A stretch of 64,000 nt of DNA from Nocardia albiluteola (GCF_018860155.1 NZ_JAHKNI010000002.1:186001-250000); one strand, 5' to 3'; positions 41,989 through 52,091 are shown, counted from the stretch's first letter. Numbers and translations: made by a program. Notes: generated by a model not told the origin, from the sequence alone.

Positions 41989-42334
41989 ATATTCGAGACC
42001 GGCGTGCGCAAGCGCACAGGGTATGCGGCGGAGGGCTTCCCGCCAGAGGGGGCAGTGACCCTGAGCATAGGCGTTAGCCTGATCACAGCGTGGCGCATGC
42101 TTGCGGGTCCCGCGAATCGTTTCGCCTCGGCCGCGAATCCCGATATCGGAGAACGGAATTCGGATTCCTGTCGGCAACCGGCACTTTCGCCCCGCTGATC
42201 TTCCACAACAGCGCCTGGCCTGTGCCCGCCACCCGAGAGTGCCAAGTGCGCTTGCCCTCGGATGCGGTCGATCCTACGGTCTGAGCTGTCATGGCCGGAG
42301 TCGTCCACGACGAATTCGATACCTCTGCACTGTC
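41989..42334 (+). other. Intergenic region with duplicated start-codon context
   Basis: No gene is convincing in these 346 bp. The 15-mer CTGTCATGGCCGGAG occurs at 42286-42300 and again at 42330-42344, each copy containing an ATG. A -10-like TACGGT (42275-42280) precedes the first copy. The two ATGs are in different frames (44 bp apart). Confidence 0.45.
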
Positions 42335-43312
42335 ATGGCCGGAGAAATGGTTCATCCAACACCCTCGCAAGTCCTCGAAAGCCCGCACCACCAGAGCAAA
42401 AGCGCCGAACTACCGACTCCGGCCGAACACTCCGATCGTCGCGACCACCGCTCGCGGTGGGGGCTGTTGTGCTCCGCCGGTCTCAGCCTGGTCACCCTGG
42501 TGCTGATGTGCAAGCCCTGGTTGTCGGCACACGGTCCGAACGGGGAGGTGAGTTCCGATGCGTTCGGACGGATCAGCGGGGCCACGGGGCCGCTCGGCTG
42601 GGTGCCGGGCGGGAGCGACGGCGCCGGAGCCAGCGGCGGTATAGATGTCAGCGGCGGTGTGAATATCAGCGGCGTCTGGGCCGTGCTGGCCGCCGCCGCG
42701 GCGGTCGTGACGATCTTCGCGGCCGTGATCAATCTGCGGGTGCGCCGCGAGATGCTCGCGTATCTCGTCGTCGGATCCAGTGTGGCCGGTGCGCTGTGCG
42801 TTCTTTTCACCGTGCTGTATCTGAACGGCATGGAGCCCGAGTTGCGGGCCATGACCGAGGGCAACCAGCATCTGAGCGGTGGGTTGGACAACCTGCTGGG
42901 TTCGTTCCTCGGGGATCGTGCCGATGGCGGCCGACGTCAAATCGCCAGTGCGAGTCTCGATCTGGCGGCATTGCTCGGCGGCGTCACGGCCCTGGGCGCG
43001 GCCCTGAGTGCGATCATGCTCGGGTTGCCGAAGGGGATCGGTGGCGCGAATCGGTATCTGGCGCCGATCGAGACCATGCCGGTCGAAACCACGACGGTGA
43101 GCGTTCCGGTGGTACCCGCGAGCCCCGCGCAGGCCCCGCGCCGAATCGGGCAGCCAGGTCGCGACCGCGATGTGCTGTTCTGGCAGCTGACCTCGGAAGG
43201 GACCCTCGCACCGATCGAGAGCAACCGGGTGACCTCGCGCGTCGTCATCCTGGCCGGCGCGACCGCAGACCGCCGCGGTGCGGTCTACCAGGAGCCGGTG
43301 CTGGTCCGGTAG
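42335..43312 (+). CDS. Four-TM membrane protein of unknown function
   Basis: A 325-residue protein. Membrane segments are at about 44-67 (GLLCSAGLSLVTLVLMCKPW), 113-134 (VWAVLAAAAAVVTIFAAVIN), 143-165 (YLVVGSSVAGALCVLFTVLY) and 213-235 (LAALLGGVTALGAALSAIML). The loop after helix 1 is rich in Gly and Ser (SDGAGASGGIDVSGGVNISG) and probably extracytoplasmic. The C-terminal ~90 residues are soluble and Pro-rich. I do not recognise the family. The ATG at 42335 fits the coding pattern but lacks a ribosome site, and an out-of-frame twin of its start lies 44 bp upstream. The polysaccharide deacetylase gene follows after 140 bp. Confidence 0.65.
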   Translation: MAGEMVHPTPSQVLESPHHQSKSAELPTPAEHSDRRDHRSRWGLLCSAGLSLVTLVLMCKPWLSAHGPNGEVSSDAFGRISGATGPLGWVPGGSDGAGASGGIDVSGGVNISGVWAVLAAAAAVVTIFAAVINLRVRREMLAYLVVGSSVAGALCVLFTVLYLNGMEPELRAMTEGNQHLSGGLDNLLGSFLGDRADGGRRQIASASLDLAALLGGVTALGAALSAIMLGLPKGIGGANRYLAPIETMPVETTTVSVPVVPASPAQAPRRIGQPGRDRDVLFWQLTSEGTLAPIESNRVTSRVVILAGATADRRGAVYQEPVLVR

Positions 43313-43452
43313 GACTGTCGCGGCGCTGCCGTTTCGCGGCATTCCGTCCGGTTGAACAGTGTGCCAAGGGGATATGTCGGTTACGGGGCAAATCTGTGAC
43401 TGGGCTGGGAGTGGCTGGGAGTGGCCGGGGGTGTCGGCGTAGAGTTCGGCGG
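43313..43452 (+). repeat. Intergenic region with three 10-bp tandem repeats
   Basis: Just before the deacetylase, GGCTGGGAGT occurs twice in tandem and is followed by the variant GGCCGGGGGT (about 43403-43432). I see no promoter that I can place with confidence. Confidence 0.45.
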
Positions 43453-44415
43453 GTGTTCGAGCGAGGTCTGACGCGACGCGGATTGCTGGTGGCGGGCGCG
43501 GCGACCGCTGCGGGCCTGCTCAGCGCGGCATGCGGTACGGCGCAGGGGAGTTCGTCGTCCGGGGGCTCGACCTACGTCGGCACCCAACCGCTCGAGACCG
43601 GTGCCCAGCCCGTCGCCTCCGCGGTTCCCGGGACCTTGGCCCGTGCCGTAGCGCCCACGGCGCCGACAACTCCCGCGATGCCCCCGGCTACCACGCCCGC
43701 GCCGGCCCTGGCCGCCGAGGTGGTGCGGCCCCCGGCGGTGGCCGCGTCGCACAACGGGCAGCGCCCCACGGCCTGGGGCATGGATCTGATCGGAATCACC
43801 ACCACATTCGTACCCGCGGGCAAGCAGGTCGCGCTCACCTTCGATGCCTGCGGCGGGCCCGGTAACGATGCGATGAGCGACGATCTGATCAATTACCTTG
43901 TCGCGCAGAAGATTCCGGCGACACTCTTCCTGAACAAGCGCTGGATCGATGCCGATCCGGGGCGCGCGGCGAAGCTGGCGGACAATCCGCTGTTCGAGAT
44001 CGGCAACCACGGCACCCGGCACTGCCCGCTGTCGGTGACCGGCCGCGCGGTCTACAACATCCGGGGTACGGCATCACCGCAGGAGGCGGTGGACGAGGTG
44101 TGGGGCAATCACGAACGCCTGATCCAGCTGACCGGCCGCGCACCGCGATTCTTCCGCACCGGCACCGCCCACTACGACGACGTCGCGGTCAAGATCGTGC
44201 ACGAATTGGGCGAGATCCCGGTCGGTTTCAGCGTCAACGCCGACGGCGGCGCCACACTCACTTCCGTGCAGGTGCAGCGTCAGATGGCCACGGTCGTCCC
44301 CGGCGCGATCACCATCGCGCACATGCACCGCCCGAAATCCGGTACCCCCGCCGGCATGCTGGCCTCCCTGCCTCGATTGCGCACCGCCGGTTACGATTTC
44401 GTCCACCTGCTATGA
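43453..44415 (+). CDS. Polysaccharide deacetylase, TAT-type lipoprotein
   Basis: A 320-residue NodB-fold carbohydrate deacetylase. The N-terminus LTRRGLLVAGAATAAGLLSA has a twin-arginine pattern and ends in a lipobox (LSAAC), so the enzyme is probably exported folded and lipid-anchored. A Ser/Pro/Thr linker follows. The NodB motifs are QVALTFDACGGPGNDAM (Asp pair region partly replaced: DAC instead of DDG) and IGNHGTRHCPLS (HxxxH metal site). Later blocks include APRFFRTGTAHYDD and HMHRPKSGTPAG. It likely deacetylates peptidoglycan or a surface glycan. It starts from GTG 43453; the frame is open far upstream over another gene. Confidence 0.85.
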   Translation: MFERGLTRRGLLVAGAATAAGLLSAACGTAQGSSSSGGSTYVGTQPLETGAQPVASAVPGTLARAVAPTAPTTPAMPPATTPAPALAAEVVRPPAVAASHNGQRPTAWGMDLIGITTTFVPAGKQVALTFDACGGPGNDAMSDDLINYLVAQKIPATLFLNKRWIDADPGRAAKLADNPLFEIGNHGTRHCPLSVTGRAVYNIRGTASPQEAVDEVWGNHERLIQLTGRAPRFFRTGTAHYDDVAVKIVHELGEIPVGFSVNADGGATLTSVQVQRQMATVVPGAITIAHMHRPKSGTPAGMLASLPRLRTAGYDFVHLL

Positions 44416-44449
44416 CGCGGCGGCACCGCCGCCGGTGTGATCCGGCCCG

Positions 44450-45214
44450 CTAGTCGTAGAGCGAGGTGGCCCAGTCCACCGCGACGGACTCCCCGTGGTC
44501 GACGGTGAAGAACGCCACCTCCAAATGCCTTCCCAGATCGACCAATTCGATCGCGGACAGCGGTACCGGCTGGACGATGCGGACCCGCCAGGGGTGTGGC
44601 TCGTCCCAGGCGTGCAGTTCCAGATCCAGGCGCAGGACCGGATCGTCGCGGCCGGTGTAGTCGGCCGCGACGGGGGTGGCCGCGAGCACCGTGGCGTCGG
44701 CGCGGCGGCCGTTGGTCAGGATCTTGGCGATGCTGACCCGGGTGGCCTCCTCCGCGCCGGGCACGTACAGCACCACCCGGTCGCGGTCGCCGGGATCGAC
44801 GCGACACCCGACGACATCGCCGGGCTGCATCGATTCCAGATCGGTCTCGGCTACTCGCTGGCGCACCCGCGTCTCGTAGGGGTGCTGCTCCTCGGTCAGG
44901 ATGCGCACCCAGAATCGGTGGCCGGGCTCGGTGCGGCGCTCGCGCACCCCGAGAATCGTTGCGGTGCCCGCCAGTCCGCGCGCCAGCACCTCGCGCTGCG
45001 CGAATTCGGACAGCGCGCCGTGCCGCAACGCGAAGCCGTGCGAGTTCAGGCGCGCGGCCAGCCAGCCGAGCAGGCCAGGGCCGATGCCCACGGTCGTCTC
45101 CCCGCGGCGAGCCACCGCGCCCGGTGCGGGATTGCGGTCACCGTCGGCGCCCCAGGCCGCGGCGCCCACCTCCACCGCGGCGAAATCCGGCCGACCCTGC
45201 GCAGCCTTGCCCAT
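44450..45214 (-). CDS. Conserved hypothetical protein with duplicated beta-rich module
   Basis: A 254-residue soluble protein I do not recognise. Two similar stretches are visible: GTATILGVRERRTEPGHRFW...VGCRVDPGDRDRVVLYV at ~92-160 and ADATVLAATPVAADYTGRDD...VAFFTVDHGESVAVDWA at ~175-250. Each begins with an ATILG/ATVLA strand and ends in strands rich in Val and Asp, suggesting a tandem OB- or SH3-like fold. The ATG at 45214 (MGKAAQGRPDF) is the first good start; upstream sequence in this frame is the shadow of serC and sepH. It converges on the deacetylase gene. Function unknown. Confidence 0.65.
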   Translation of the reverse strand: MGKAAQGRPDFAAVEVGAAAWGADGDRNPAPGAVARRGETTVGIGPGLLGWLAARLNSHGFALRHGALSEFAQREVLARGLAGTATILGVRERRTEPGHRFWVRILTEEQHPYETRVRQRVAETDLESMQPGDVVGCRVDPGDRDRVVLYVPGAEEATRVSIAKILTNGRRADATVLAATPVAADYTGRDDPVLRLDLELHAWDEPHPWRVRIVQPVPLSAIELVDLGRHLEVAFFTVDHGESVAVDWATSLYD

Positions 45215-45310
45215 CCGCTCACGGTAGCGGCAGTCCGGTCGCGGCAGTGCCATTACGGGCAAGTCAGTAACCGCGCCGTTACCGCACCCCGGCGCCTTTC
45301 TGTGACCTAG

Positions 45311-46495
<1,185 letters not shown>

Positions 46496-46527
46496 GTACT
46501 CGAACTGAGTCGAATTGAACACGATAG

Positions 46528-46563
46528 CGCGCGCGGAAGTCCGAGATGTGATTTCCGCGCGCG
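46528..46563 (+). terminator. Hairpin between serC and sepH
   Basis: CGCGCGCGGAA (46528-46538) and TTCCGCGCGCG (46553-46563) form an 11-bp stem with a 14-nt loop, 32 bp after the serC stop. Confidence 0.65.
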
Positions 46564-46660
46564 TGTCTTGCCCCAGGAATCCCAGAAGTGCACTACTGTT
46601 CCAGAACGTGGGCGGTGTCGCGAGCCTTGCTGTGATCGACGCGGCGATAAGGAGGTAACG

Positions 46661-47917
46661 GTGCGTGAGCTTCGAGTGATCGGTCTGACGCCCGATTCCG
46701 CGCACATCGTGTGCATCGATGCCGAGTCCGGCCAGAAGTACAAGCTGGCCGCAGACGAGAAGCTGCGCGCCGCCGCCCGTGGAGACCTTGCCCGATTCGG
46801 CCAGATCGAGATCGAAACGGAAGCAACTATGCGTCCTCGCGATATCCAGGCCCGTATCCGTGCCGGTGCGTCTGTCGAGCAGGTGACCGAGGAATCCGGA
46901 ATGCCGCTGAGCCGCGTGGAGCGGTTCGCCTATCCGGTGCTGCTGGAGCGGGCTCGCGCCGCCGAGCTGGCCCAGAAGGCCCACCCCGTCCGCAAGGACG
47001 GCCCGGCCGTGGAGACGCTGATCGACGTGGTGTCGGCCGCCTTCGCCGAGCGTGGCCACAACATCGATATCGCCGAATGGGACGCCTGGAAGGACGAAAA
47101 GGGTTACTGGGTAACCCAATTGCAGTGGCAGGCGGGCCGTTCGGTGATCGCCGCGCACTGGCGTTTCCAGCCCGACGCGCACGGCGGCTCGGTGACCCCG
47201 CTGGACGACCCGGCCACCGATCTGGTCGATCCCGATTTCGGCCGGGCCCTGCGCGGCCTGGCCACGATCCTGCCCGAGCCCGCCGCCGAACAGCCCCTCC
47301 CGGTCGAGCCGGTCGCGCCCACCCCGGCGCCCCGCGAGGAGCCGGCCACCGCGCGCGTCGCGGTGCAGGAGCGCGAGCCCCGGGTCGAGGAGTTCTACGA
47401 GAAGCGCGCCGCCGCGGGCGGTGCCGGGGGCTCGATGCCGGTGAGCGCCAAGCCCGCCTCCGGCTCTCCGGCTCGCGAGAACGCCCCGGCCCGCGAGAAC
47501 ACCGCCGCTCCGGCGCGCGAGCAGTCGGCCCCCGCGGCCGAGTATGTGGCCCCCGGCCGGGACACCACCGCGGTCCGTGAGGGCGGCGCCGCCGCCCGTG
47601 AGCAGTCGGCCCCCGCCGCCGAGTACGTCGCACCGGCCCGCGAAAACTCCTCGCCGACACCCGAGATCGCGGCCACCTCCGCGCTCGCGACCCAGGCCGC
47701 CAAGGCGCCCGCGGTCAGTGCGCCCGTTCCCGCGGCCAAGGCCCCGGCAATCAAGGAGCCTGCCGTCAAGGCTTCCCCCGCCGCGTCCGCGAGCGAGCCC
47801 GCCGCCGAGGAATCCAAGCAGCCCGCCAAGCAGGCTCGCTCGAAGGCCAAGCGCGGCAAGGCCCCTATGCCGTCCTGGGAGGACGTGCTGCTGGGCGTGC
47901 GCAGCTCGGGTCACTGA
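46661..47917 (+). CDS. sepH: Cell division protein SepH (DUF3071)
   Basis: A 418-residue protein like M. tuberculosis Rv0883c and Streptomyces SepH, which bind FtsZ and stimulate its assembly during cytokinesis. The N-terminal DUF3071 has LRVIGLTPDSAHIVCIDAES, then a helix-turn-helix-like segment RPRDIQARIRAGASVEQVTE with ESGMPLSRVERFAYPVLLER. The region after ~215 is disordered, with repeated Ala/Pro/Glu (REQSAPAAEYVAPARE recurs), and ends in a basic, conserved tail (RSKAKRGKAPMPSWEDVLLG). AGGAGG precedes the GTG at 46661. It acts at the septum in the cytoplasm. Confidence 0.93.
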   Translation: MRELRVIGLTPDSAHIVCIDAESGQKYKLAADEKLRAAARGDLARFGQIEIETEATMRPRDIQARIRAGASVEQVTEESGMPLSRVERFAYPVLLERARAAELAQKAHPVRKDGPAVETLIDVVSAAFAERGHNIDIAEWDAWKDEKGYWVTQLQWQAGRSVIAAHWRFQPDAHGGSVTPLDDPATDLVDPDFGRALRGLATILPEPAAEQPLPVEPVAPTPAPREEPATARVAVQEREPRVEEFYEKRAAAGGAGGSMPVSAKPASGSPARENAPARENTAAPAREQSAPAAEYVAPGRDTTAVREGGAAAREQSAPAAEYVAPARENSSPTPEIAATSALATQAAKAPAVSAPVPAAKAPAIKEPAVKASPAASASEPAAEESKQPAKQARSKAKRGKAPMPSWEDVLLGVRSSGH

Positions 47918-48229
47918 TACCGAGCTCGGCGAGGGCCGGGACCGTACTCACCCGGGTTCGGGCAGCGCACCGATCGGGCCGGTATTCGTGCAGTGTGGCC
48001 TGCGGAGTCGGCAGTGCTCGTTCGAGGTCGGCACGGCCACCGCTCGGATTGCCCAGGGATTGCGCATGTTACGGGCACCTTTTCGCGCGTCTGCGAGTAG
48101 ATTTTTATTGTGACGCCCAGGCAATTCGGGCGGGCGCCGGGCAGGTCGTGGGGTCGACATGCGATTCGACCTCCTAGGTTTGCTACGGAGTAGCTATGCT
48201 TACCCGTACGAGATCGGGAGGTGTCGCAA
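47918..48229 (+). promoter_or_regulatory. Intergenic region with palindrome and putative -10
   Basis: In this 312-bp gap GCTAC-GGA-GTAGC (48182-48194) abuts a -10-like TATGCT (48195-48200) about 30 bp before the next start. A ligand-controlled repressor could act here. No gene is supported in the rest. Confidence 0.4.
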
Positions 48230-48967
48230 GTGCCATCCACTGCTTCGTCCCTCTGGTACATCGACGCGCCCGACCCGATCGCGGTGCTCCGGGACCATCC
48301 GGATCCGGATCCGGCGGCCGCGTTCGCCCTGGCCAAACAGCTCAATCCCGATCGCGACGTGATACCGGCCGCCTCGGGCACGCTGAAGGTGTGGGCCGGA
48401 CCGGATCCGGGCTCGATGTACATCGGCTGCTATCCCGGCGTCACCGTGGTGTGCACGACCCAGGCCGCGCTGGGTTGCCCGACGAAACTGCCGGAGCTGC
48501 TGGTTCGCCCGCTCGCCTCCGAGCACACCTACCTGATCTCCTACGACATCTCCCACGGCTGGGGCGCGTTCGCCCATTGGGAGCGCGGTGAATTCCGTCG
48601 GGCCTTCAGCTCCACCCGGGTGAACATCCTCGAGGACGAAGGCCTGCCGCTGGTGTGGGAACGTCCGTATTGGGCGGGGGAGCATCCGGTCCGGTTGCAT
48701 CCCGGCGAATTTCCCGATCCGCAGACCCTGCCGTTCGACGCGGCCGACTTCGCCGACGGCGCCAACGCCGAATGGCTCGGATTCCATTACCGCGGTGCGG
48801 TTTCCGGCGACGAGCTCGGGCCCGCCGACATCGCGGTCTGCGGCTTCAGTCTCTTTCCCAAGGGGCAGGCGCCGCCGCCGATCCGGCCGGAGGAGCTGCG
48901 GGCGAGCGAGCCCGACACCAACCACCGGTGGTTCGGCTGGCTGCGCGGACCGGACCGGGTGAGCTAG
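48230..48967 (+). CDS. Conserved actinobacterial protein (DUF6928-like)
   Basis: A 245-residue soluble protein. It starts VPSTASSLWYIDAPDPIAVL and holds conserved-looking aromatic blocks: PGSMYIGCYPGVTVVCTTQA, YLISYDISHGWGAFAHWERG, LVWERPYWAGEHPVRLHPGE and ANAEWLGFHYRGAVSGDELG. The order fits the DUF6928 family as I recall it; function unknown. GGGAGGT at 48216-48222 fits the GTG at 48230 (spacing 7) better than the GTG at 48221. It has no membrane segment or signal. It is probably transcribed alone from the palindrome-flanked promoter. Confidence 0.75.
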   Translation: MPSTASSLWYIDAPDPIAVLRDHPDPDPAAAFALAKQLNPDRDVIPAASGTLKVWAGPDPGSMYIGCYPGVTVVCTTQAALGCPTKLPELLVRPLASEHTYLISYDISHGWGAFAHWERGEFRRAFSSTRVNILEDEGLPLVWERPYWAGEHPVRLHPGEFPDPQTLPFDAADFADGANAEWLGFHYRGAVSGDELGPADIAVCGFSLFPKGQAPPPIRPEELRASEPDTNHRWFGWLRGPDRVS

Positions 48968-49015
48968 GCCCACCCGTCGCCCGACCACCACCCCTCACGG
49001 AATCGCTTCGCGATG

Positions 49016-49336
49016 CTAGCTCGAGACCGCGACGACCAGCAGCGCGAACCAGGCCAGGGCGATCCCCACGGTGGCCCCGGCCAGCACCCATCGGACCACC
49101 GGAATCGAGCGCCAGCGCCAGGCCGTGGGCGTCGCACCCCCGACGGCGATCACGTTGACCGCCACCGACAGCGCCCAATGGACCTGTGCCAGTGCGGCTC
49201 CGAAGGAGTACACCGCCGCCGCGGTGAGCGCGGCCACCAGGGCGGCGACCGCGATGCCCGGCGCCCACGGCGTCGGTTCGGGGGCGGCGCCGGAGCGGGT
49301 GTCTCCAGGTGCGGGTGTGAGATGTGGCCCGGTCAT
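49016..49336 (-). CDS. DUF2537 membrane protein (Rv0882-like)
   Basis: A 106-residue protein with three likely membrane helices: GIAVAALVAALTAAAVYSFG, WALSVAVNVIAVGGATPTAW and VVRWVLAGATVGIALAWFAL. It fits DUF2537 and the position of Rv0882, which lies between a SpoU methyltransferase and sepH in M. tuberculosis. The ATG at 49336 overlaps the upstream methyltransferase stop as ATGA, arguing for translational coupling. Function unknown. Confidence 0.8.
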   Translation of the reverse strand: MTGPHLTPAPGDTRSGAAPEPTPWAPGIAVAALVAALTAAAVYSFGAALAQVHWALSVAVNVIAVGGATPTAWRWRSIPVVRWVLAGATVGIALAWFALLVVAVSS

Positions 49337-50172
49337 GAGGTGCATCGCACCCTTTCGTAGAAGGCCATCGCGGCGGCGGTGGCCACGTTGAGCGAATCGG
49401 TGCCCGGCGTCATCGGGATGCGGGCGCGAATATCGGTGGCGGACATGGCCTCTTCGGTCAGCCCCGGCCCCTCGGCGCCCAGCAGCAGCGCCACCCGCTC
49501 GCCGGTCATGGCCGCGGACAGCGTGGCCGCGGACGGATTCGGAGTCAGGGCAATGATCTGGAATCCCCGCTCGCGCAACGACTCCAGGCTACCGGGCCAC
49601 TCGGGCAGGCGCGCGAACGGCACGCGCAGCACATGCCCCATCGACACCCGGACCGCGCGCCGGTACAGCGGGTCGGCGCAGCGGTCGCCGAACAGCACCG
49701 CATCCGCACCCAATCCGGCGGCGTTGCGGAAGATCGATCCGATGTTCTCGTGATCGTTCACACCCTCGAGCACCACGACGGTGCGCGCGGACTCCAGCAC
49801 CTCATCCAGGTTCGGTTCGGGCGGCCGTCGCGCCGCGGCCAGCACCCCGCGATTGAGATGGAAGCCGACCACCTCGGCCATCACCTCCGCGGTCGTGCGG
49901 TAGTACGGCACGTCCGTGCCCTCCAGATCGGCGGCCAGCTCCTCGTATCGCCGCGCCACCCCGAACAGCCCGAACGGCGTGAATCGCGAGGTCAGCATCC
50001 GCTGCACCACGACGACGCCCTCGGCGATCACCAGCCCCTCGCGTCCGGGCAGATCCGGCCGCCGATCCGCGGACTTGAGGTCCCGGAACCCGTCGACGCG
50101 GGGGTCCGCGGGGTCGTCGATATCGATCACTTCGGCCACGGACGCTATCTTGCCCTGTGCCCGATCCGGCAT
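49333..50172 (-). CDS. SpoU/TrmH-family RNA 2'-O-methyltransferase (Rv0881-like)
   Basis: A 279-residue SPOUT methyltransferase. An N-terminal L30e-like substrate domain (GLVIAEGVVVVQRMLTSRFT) precedes the knotted SpoU domain: motif 1 VNDHENIGSIFRNAAGLGAD, motif 2 LLLGAEGPGLTEEAM, motif 3 IPMTPGTDSLNVATAAAMAF. The enzyme methylates a ribose in rRNA or tRNA using SAM; the exact site is unknown. The frame runs to 50256; I chose the ATG at 50172 (MPDRAQG), with GTG further in as an alternative. It is coupled to the downstream DUF2537 gene. Confidence 0.9.
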   Translation of the reverse strand: MPDRAQGKIASVAEVIDIDDPADPRVDGFRDLKSADRRPDLPGREGLVIAEGVVVVQRMLTSRFTPFGLFGVARRYEELAADLEGTDVPYYRTTAEVMAEVVGFHLNRGVLAAARRPPEPNLDEVLESARTVVVLEGVNDHENIGSIFRNAAGLGADAVLFGDRCADPLYRRAVRVSMGHVLRVPFARLPEWPGSLESLRERGFQIIALTPNPSAATLSAAMTGERVALLLGAEGPGLTEEAMSATDIRARIPMTPGTDSLNVATAAAMAFYERVRCTS

Positions 50173-50287
50173 CCCCGGCCGTTCCCGCAGGCCGCGCCGC
50201 CTACGCGGCCCTGTCGGGTTTCTGGTTTCGTCGGCAACGTTATGGTGAACAATCAAGTGGCTTTATCCATCGAACGGAAGAGGACGC

Positions 50288-50647
50288 ATGACCAAGCCTG
50301 AAATCGAGTTCCAGGACGGCCCCGCGCCCACCACGCTGGTGATCAAGGACCTCGTCGAGGGCGAGGGCAAGGAGGCCGTGCCGGGTGGCACGGTCGAGGT
50401 GCACTACGTGGGTGTGGAATACGACACCGGCGAGGAATTCGACTCGTCCTGGAACCGCGGAGAGTCCATTACCTTCCCGCTGCGAGGTCTGATCCAGGGC
50501 TGGCAGGAGGGCATCCCCGGCATGAAGGTCGGCGGTCGCCGTCAGCTGACCATCCCGCCGGCGCTGGCCTACGGCGCCGCGGGCTCGGGCCACCAGCTGT
50601 CGGGCAAGACCCTGGTCTTCGTCATCGACCTGCTGAACGCCAACTAG
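50288..50647 (+). CDS. FKBP-type peptidyl-prolyl isomerase
   Basis: A 119-residue cytoplasmic FKBP domain with no signal peptide. VEVHYVGVEYDTGEEFDSSW, the catalytic-pocket segment ITFPLRGLIQGWQEGIPGMK, GGRRQLTIPPALAYGAAGSG and LVFVIDLLNAN are all in place. It catalyses cis-trans isomerisation of Xaa-Pro bonds in protein folding. GAAGAGGA precedes the ATG. Transcribed alone; a hairpin shared with convergent prrB follows. Confidence 0.93.
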   Translation: MTKPEIEFQDGPAPTTLVIKDLVEGEGKEAVPGGTVEVHYVGVEYDTGEEFDSSWNRGESITFPLRGLIQGWQEGIPGMKVGGRRQLTIPPALAYGAAGSGHQLSGKTLVFVIDLLNAN

Positions 50648-50661
50648 GCATCGGCGCCACC

Positions 50662-50697
50662 GGCCGACCTCGACCTGAACACCGGGCGAGGCCGGCC
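50662..50697. terminator. Hairpin between FKBP gene and prrB
   Basis: GGCCGACCTCG (50662-50672) pairs with CGAGGCCGGCC (50687-50697) with one mismatch; it sits in the 61-bp gap between convergent genes. Confidence 0.6.
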
Positions 50698-50708
50698 CCT
50701 CGACGCGA

Positions 50709-52091
50709 CTATCGCGGCGGCAGCTCCAGGACCAGCCGCACCCCGCCCAGCTCGCTGTCCTCGAAATAGGCTCGCCCGCCGTGCAGTTGGGCCTGCTGGG
50801 CGACCAGCGCCAGGCCCAGTCCCGAGCCGCTCTTGGTGGCCTCGCTGCCGCGGATGAAGCGCTCGAACACCATCTCGCGCTCGGCGGCGGGAATGCCGCG
50901 GCCGTTGTCGTCGACCGCGATCACGATCGTGCGATCGGCGCCGCGATGCGCCGACACCCGCGCCTGGGTCGCCCCGCCGTGCTTGAACGAATTGGTCAGC
51001 GCGTTGTCCACGGCCAGCCGGAGCCCCGTCGGCAAACCGCGGGTGATCAGCTCCGCGTCGGTATCGATGCGCACGGTCAGCGCCGGGAAGTGCCGCATCG
51101 CGTCATGGGCGGACTGGTCGACCAGGTCGGCGATGTCGGTCTCGACGTGATCGCCCTCGTTGGTGAGCTCGCCCGCGGCCAGGCGCTCCAGCGCGGCCAG
51201 CGTCGCCTCCACCCGGCTCTCGCTGCGCTGCAGGTCGGCCAGGATCTCTGCGCGCTGGTTCGCGTCCAGGTCCAGGGTGCGCAACACCTCGATGTCGGTG
51301 CGCATGGCGGTCAGCGGGGTGCGCAGCTCGTGGGCGGAGACCGCGGCGAAATCGCGGGCGGTGTCGAGCGCCGCGGCCGTCTCGGCCTGGGCCTTGCGCA
51401 CCCGTTCCAGCAGCGAGTTCACCGCCTCGGCGAGCTGCTCGGCCTCGCGCACCCCCGAGCCGTCCACCGGCGCCTCCGACTCGCCGGTGCCGCTGTGCTC
51501 GCCGACCTGCCGGGTCAGGTCCACGATCGGGCGCACCGCCCGGCCGCCGAACACCCAGCCCAGCCCGGCCGCGGCGACCATCGCCAGCGCTGCGGCGGAC
51601 AGCACCCAGCGCCGCTGTTCGCTGGTCGCGTGATAGGAGTCGGTGAGCGGAATGCCCATCGACACCACCCGGCCCTGCGGCTGGTTCACGGTCGTGGTCA
51701 GCACCCGATAGGGCGTGTCGTCGAGGGTGACGGTGTGCGAGCCCGGATCCAGCTGCGGCAGCTGGACCGTGGTCGAGGCGTTCAGCGCGCCGTTGCTCTC
51801 CCGGATGGTGATCGCCAGATCCCGGTTCGAGTTGACCAGCGACAGCACACCGACCGCGATCACCGGCTGCATCAGCACGATCCGCGAGGCGACGGTCAGC
51901 TCCTGGTCGGCCTGGGCCAGGTTGTTGCGGTTGATCGCGAGCACGGACAGCCAGCCCAGCAGCACCGTGAGGATGATCGCGCCCAGCGCCGCCGCCGCGG
52001 CGACCCGGGTGCGCAGGGAGAACGAGCGGCGACGGGGACGGCGAGCCGGCGGAGCTTGCGGAGCCGGCGGGGTGGGTAGGCGCTGTCTCAT
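50709..52091 (-). CDS. prrB: Sensor histidine kinase PrrB
   Basis: A 460-residue membrane kinase, partner of PrrA. TM1 follows a basic tail ([20 protein letters not shown]), an extracytoplasmic domain of ~120 residues comes next, and TM2 ([20 protein letters not shown]) leads into HAMP (~[20 protein letters not shown]). The H-box is [23 protein letters not shown]-binding N and G boxes are [16 protein letters not shown] and [20 protein letters not shown] with GSGLGLALV. It starts at the ATG at 52091, overlapping prrA as ATGA. Residues ~5-15 (a Pro-rich tail) come from a 30-bp dispersed repeat shared with 12821-12850. M. tuberculosis PrrAB is essential and responds to intracellular growth conditions. 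Confidence 0.92.
   Translation of the reverse strand: MRQRLPTPPAPQAPPARRPRRRSFSLRTRVAAAAALGAIILTVLLGWLSVLAINRNNLAQADQELTVASRIVLMQPVIAVGVLSLVNSNRDLAITIRESNGALNASTTVQLPQLDPGSHTVTLDDTPYRVLTTTVNQPQGRVVSMGIPLTDSYHATSEQRRWVLSAAALAMVAAAGLGWVFGGRAVRPIVDLTRQVGEHSGTGESEAPVDGSGVREAEQLAEAVNSLLERVRKAQAETAAALDTARDFAAVSAHELRTPLTAMRTDIEVLRTLDLDANQRAEILADLQRSESRVEATLAALERLAAGELTNEGDHVETDIADLVDQSAHDAMRHFPALTVRIDTDAELITRGLPTGLRLAVDNALTNSFKHGGATQARVSAHRGADRTIVIAVDDNGRGIPAAEREMVFERFIRGSEATKSGSGLGLALVAQQAQLHGGRAYFEDSELGGVRLVLELPPR
52048..52077 (-). repeat. Dispersed 30-bp repeat, copy inside prrB
   Basis: Matches 12821-12850 in 29 of 30 positions on the plus strand. Here it encodes part of the Pro/Ala-rich N-terminal tail of PrrB just after its start codon. 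Confidence 0.7.

Noticed and set aside
42101..42334. An N-terminal extension of the membrane protein starting at 42101
   Set aside because: The upstream residues are Arg/Pro-rich and lack the composition of the protein proper; the region includes the likely promoter and a duplicated start.
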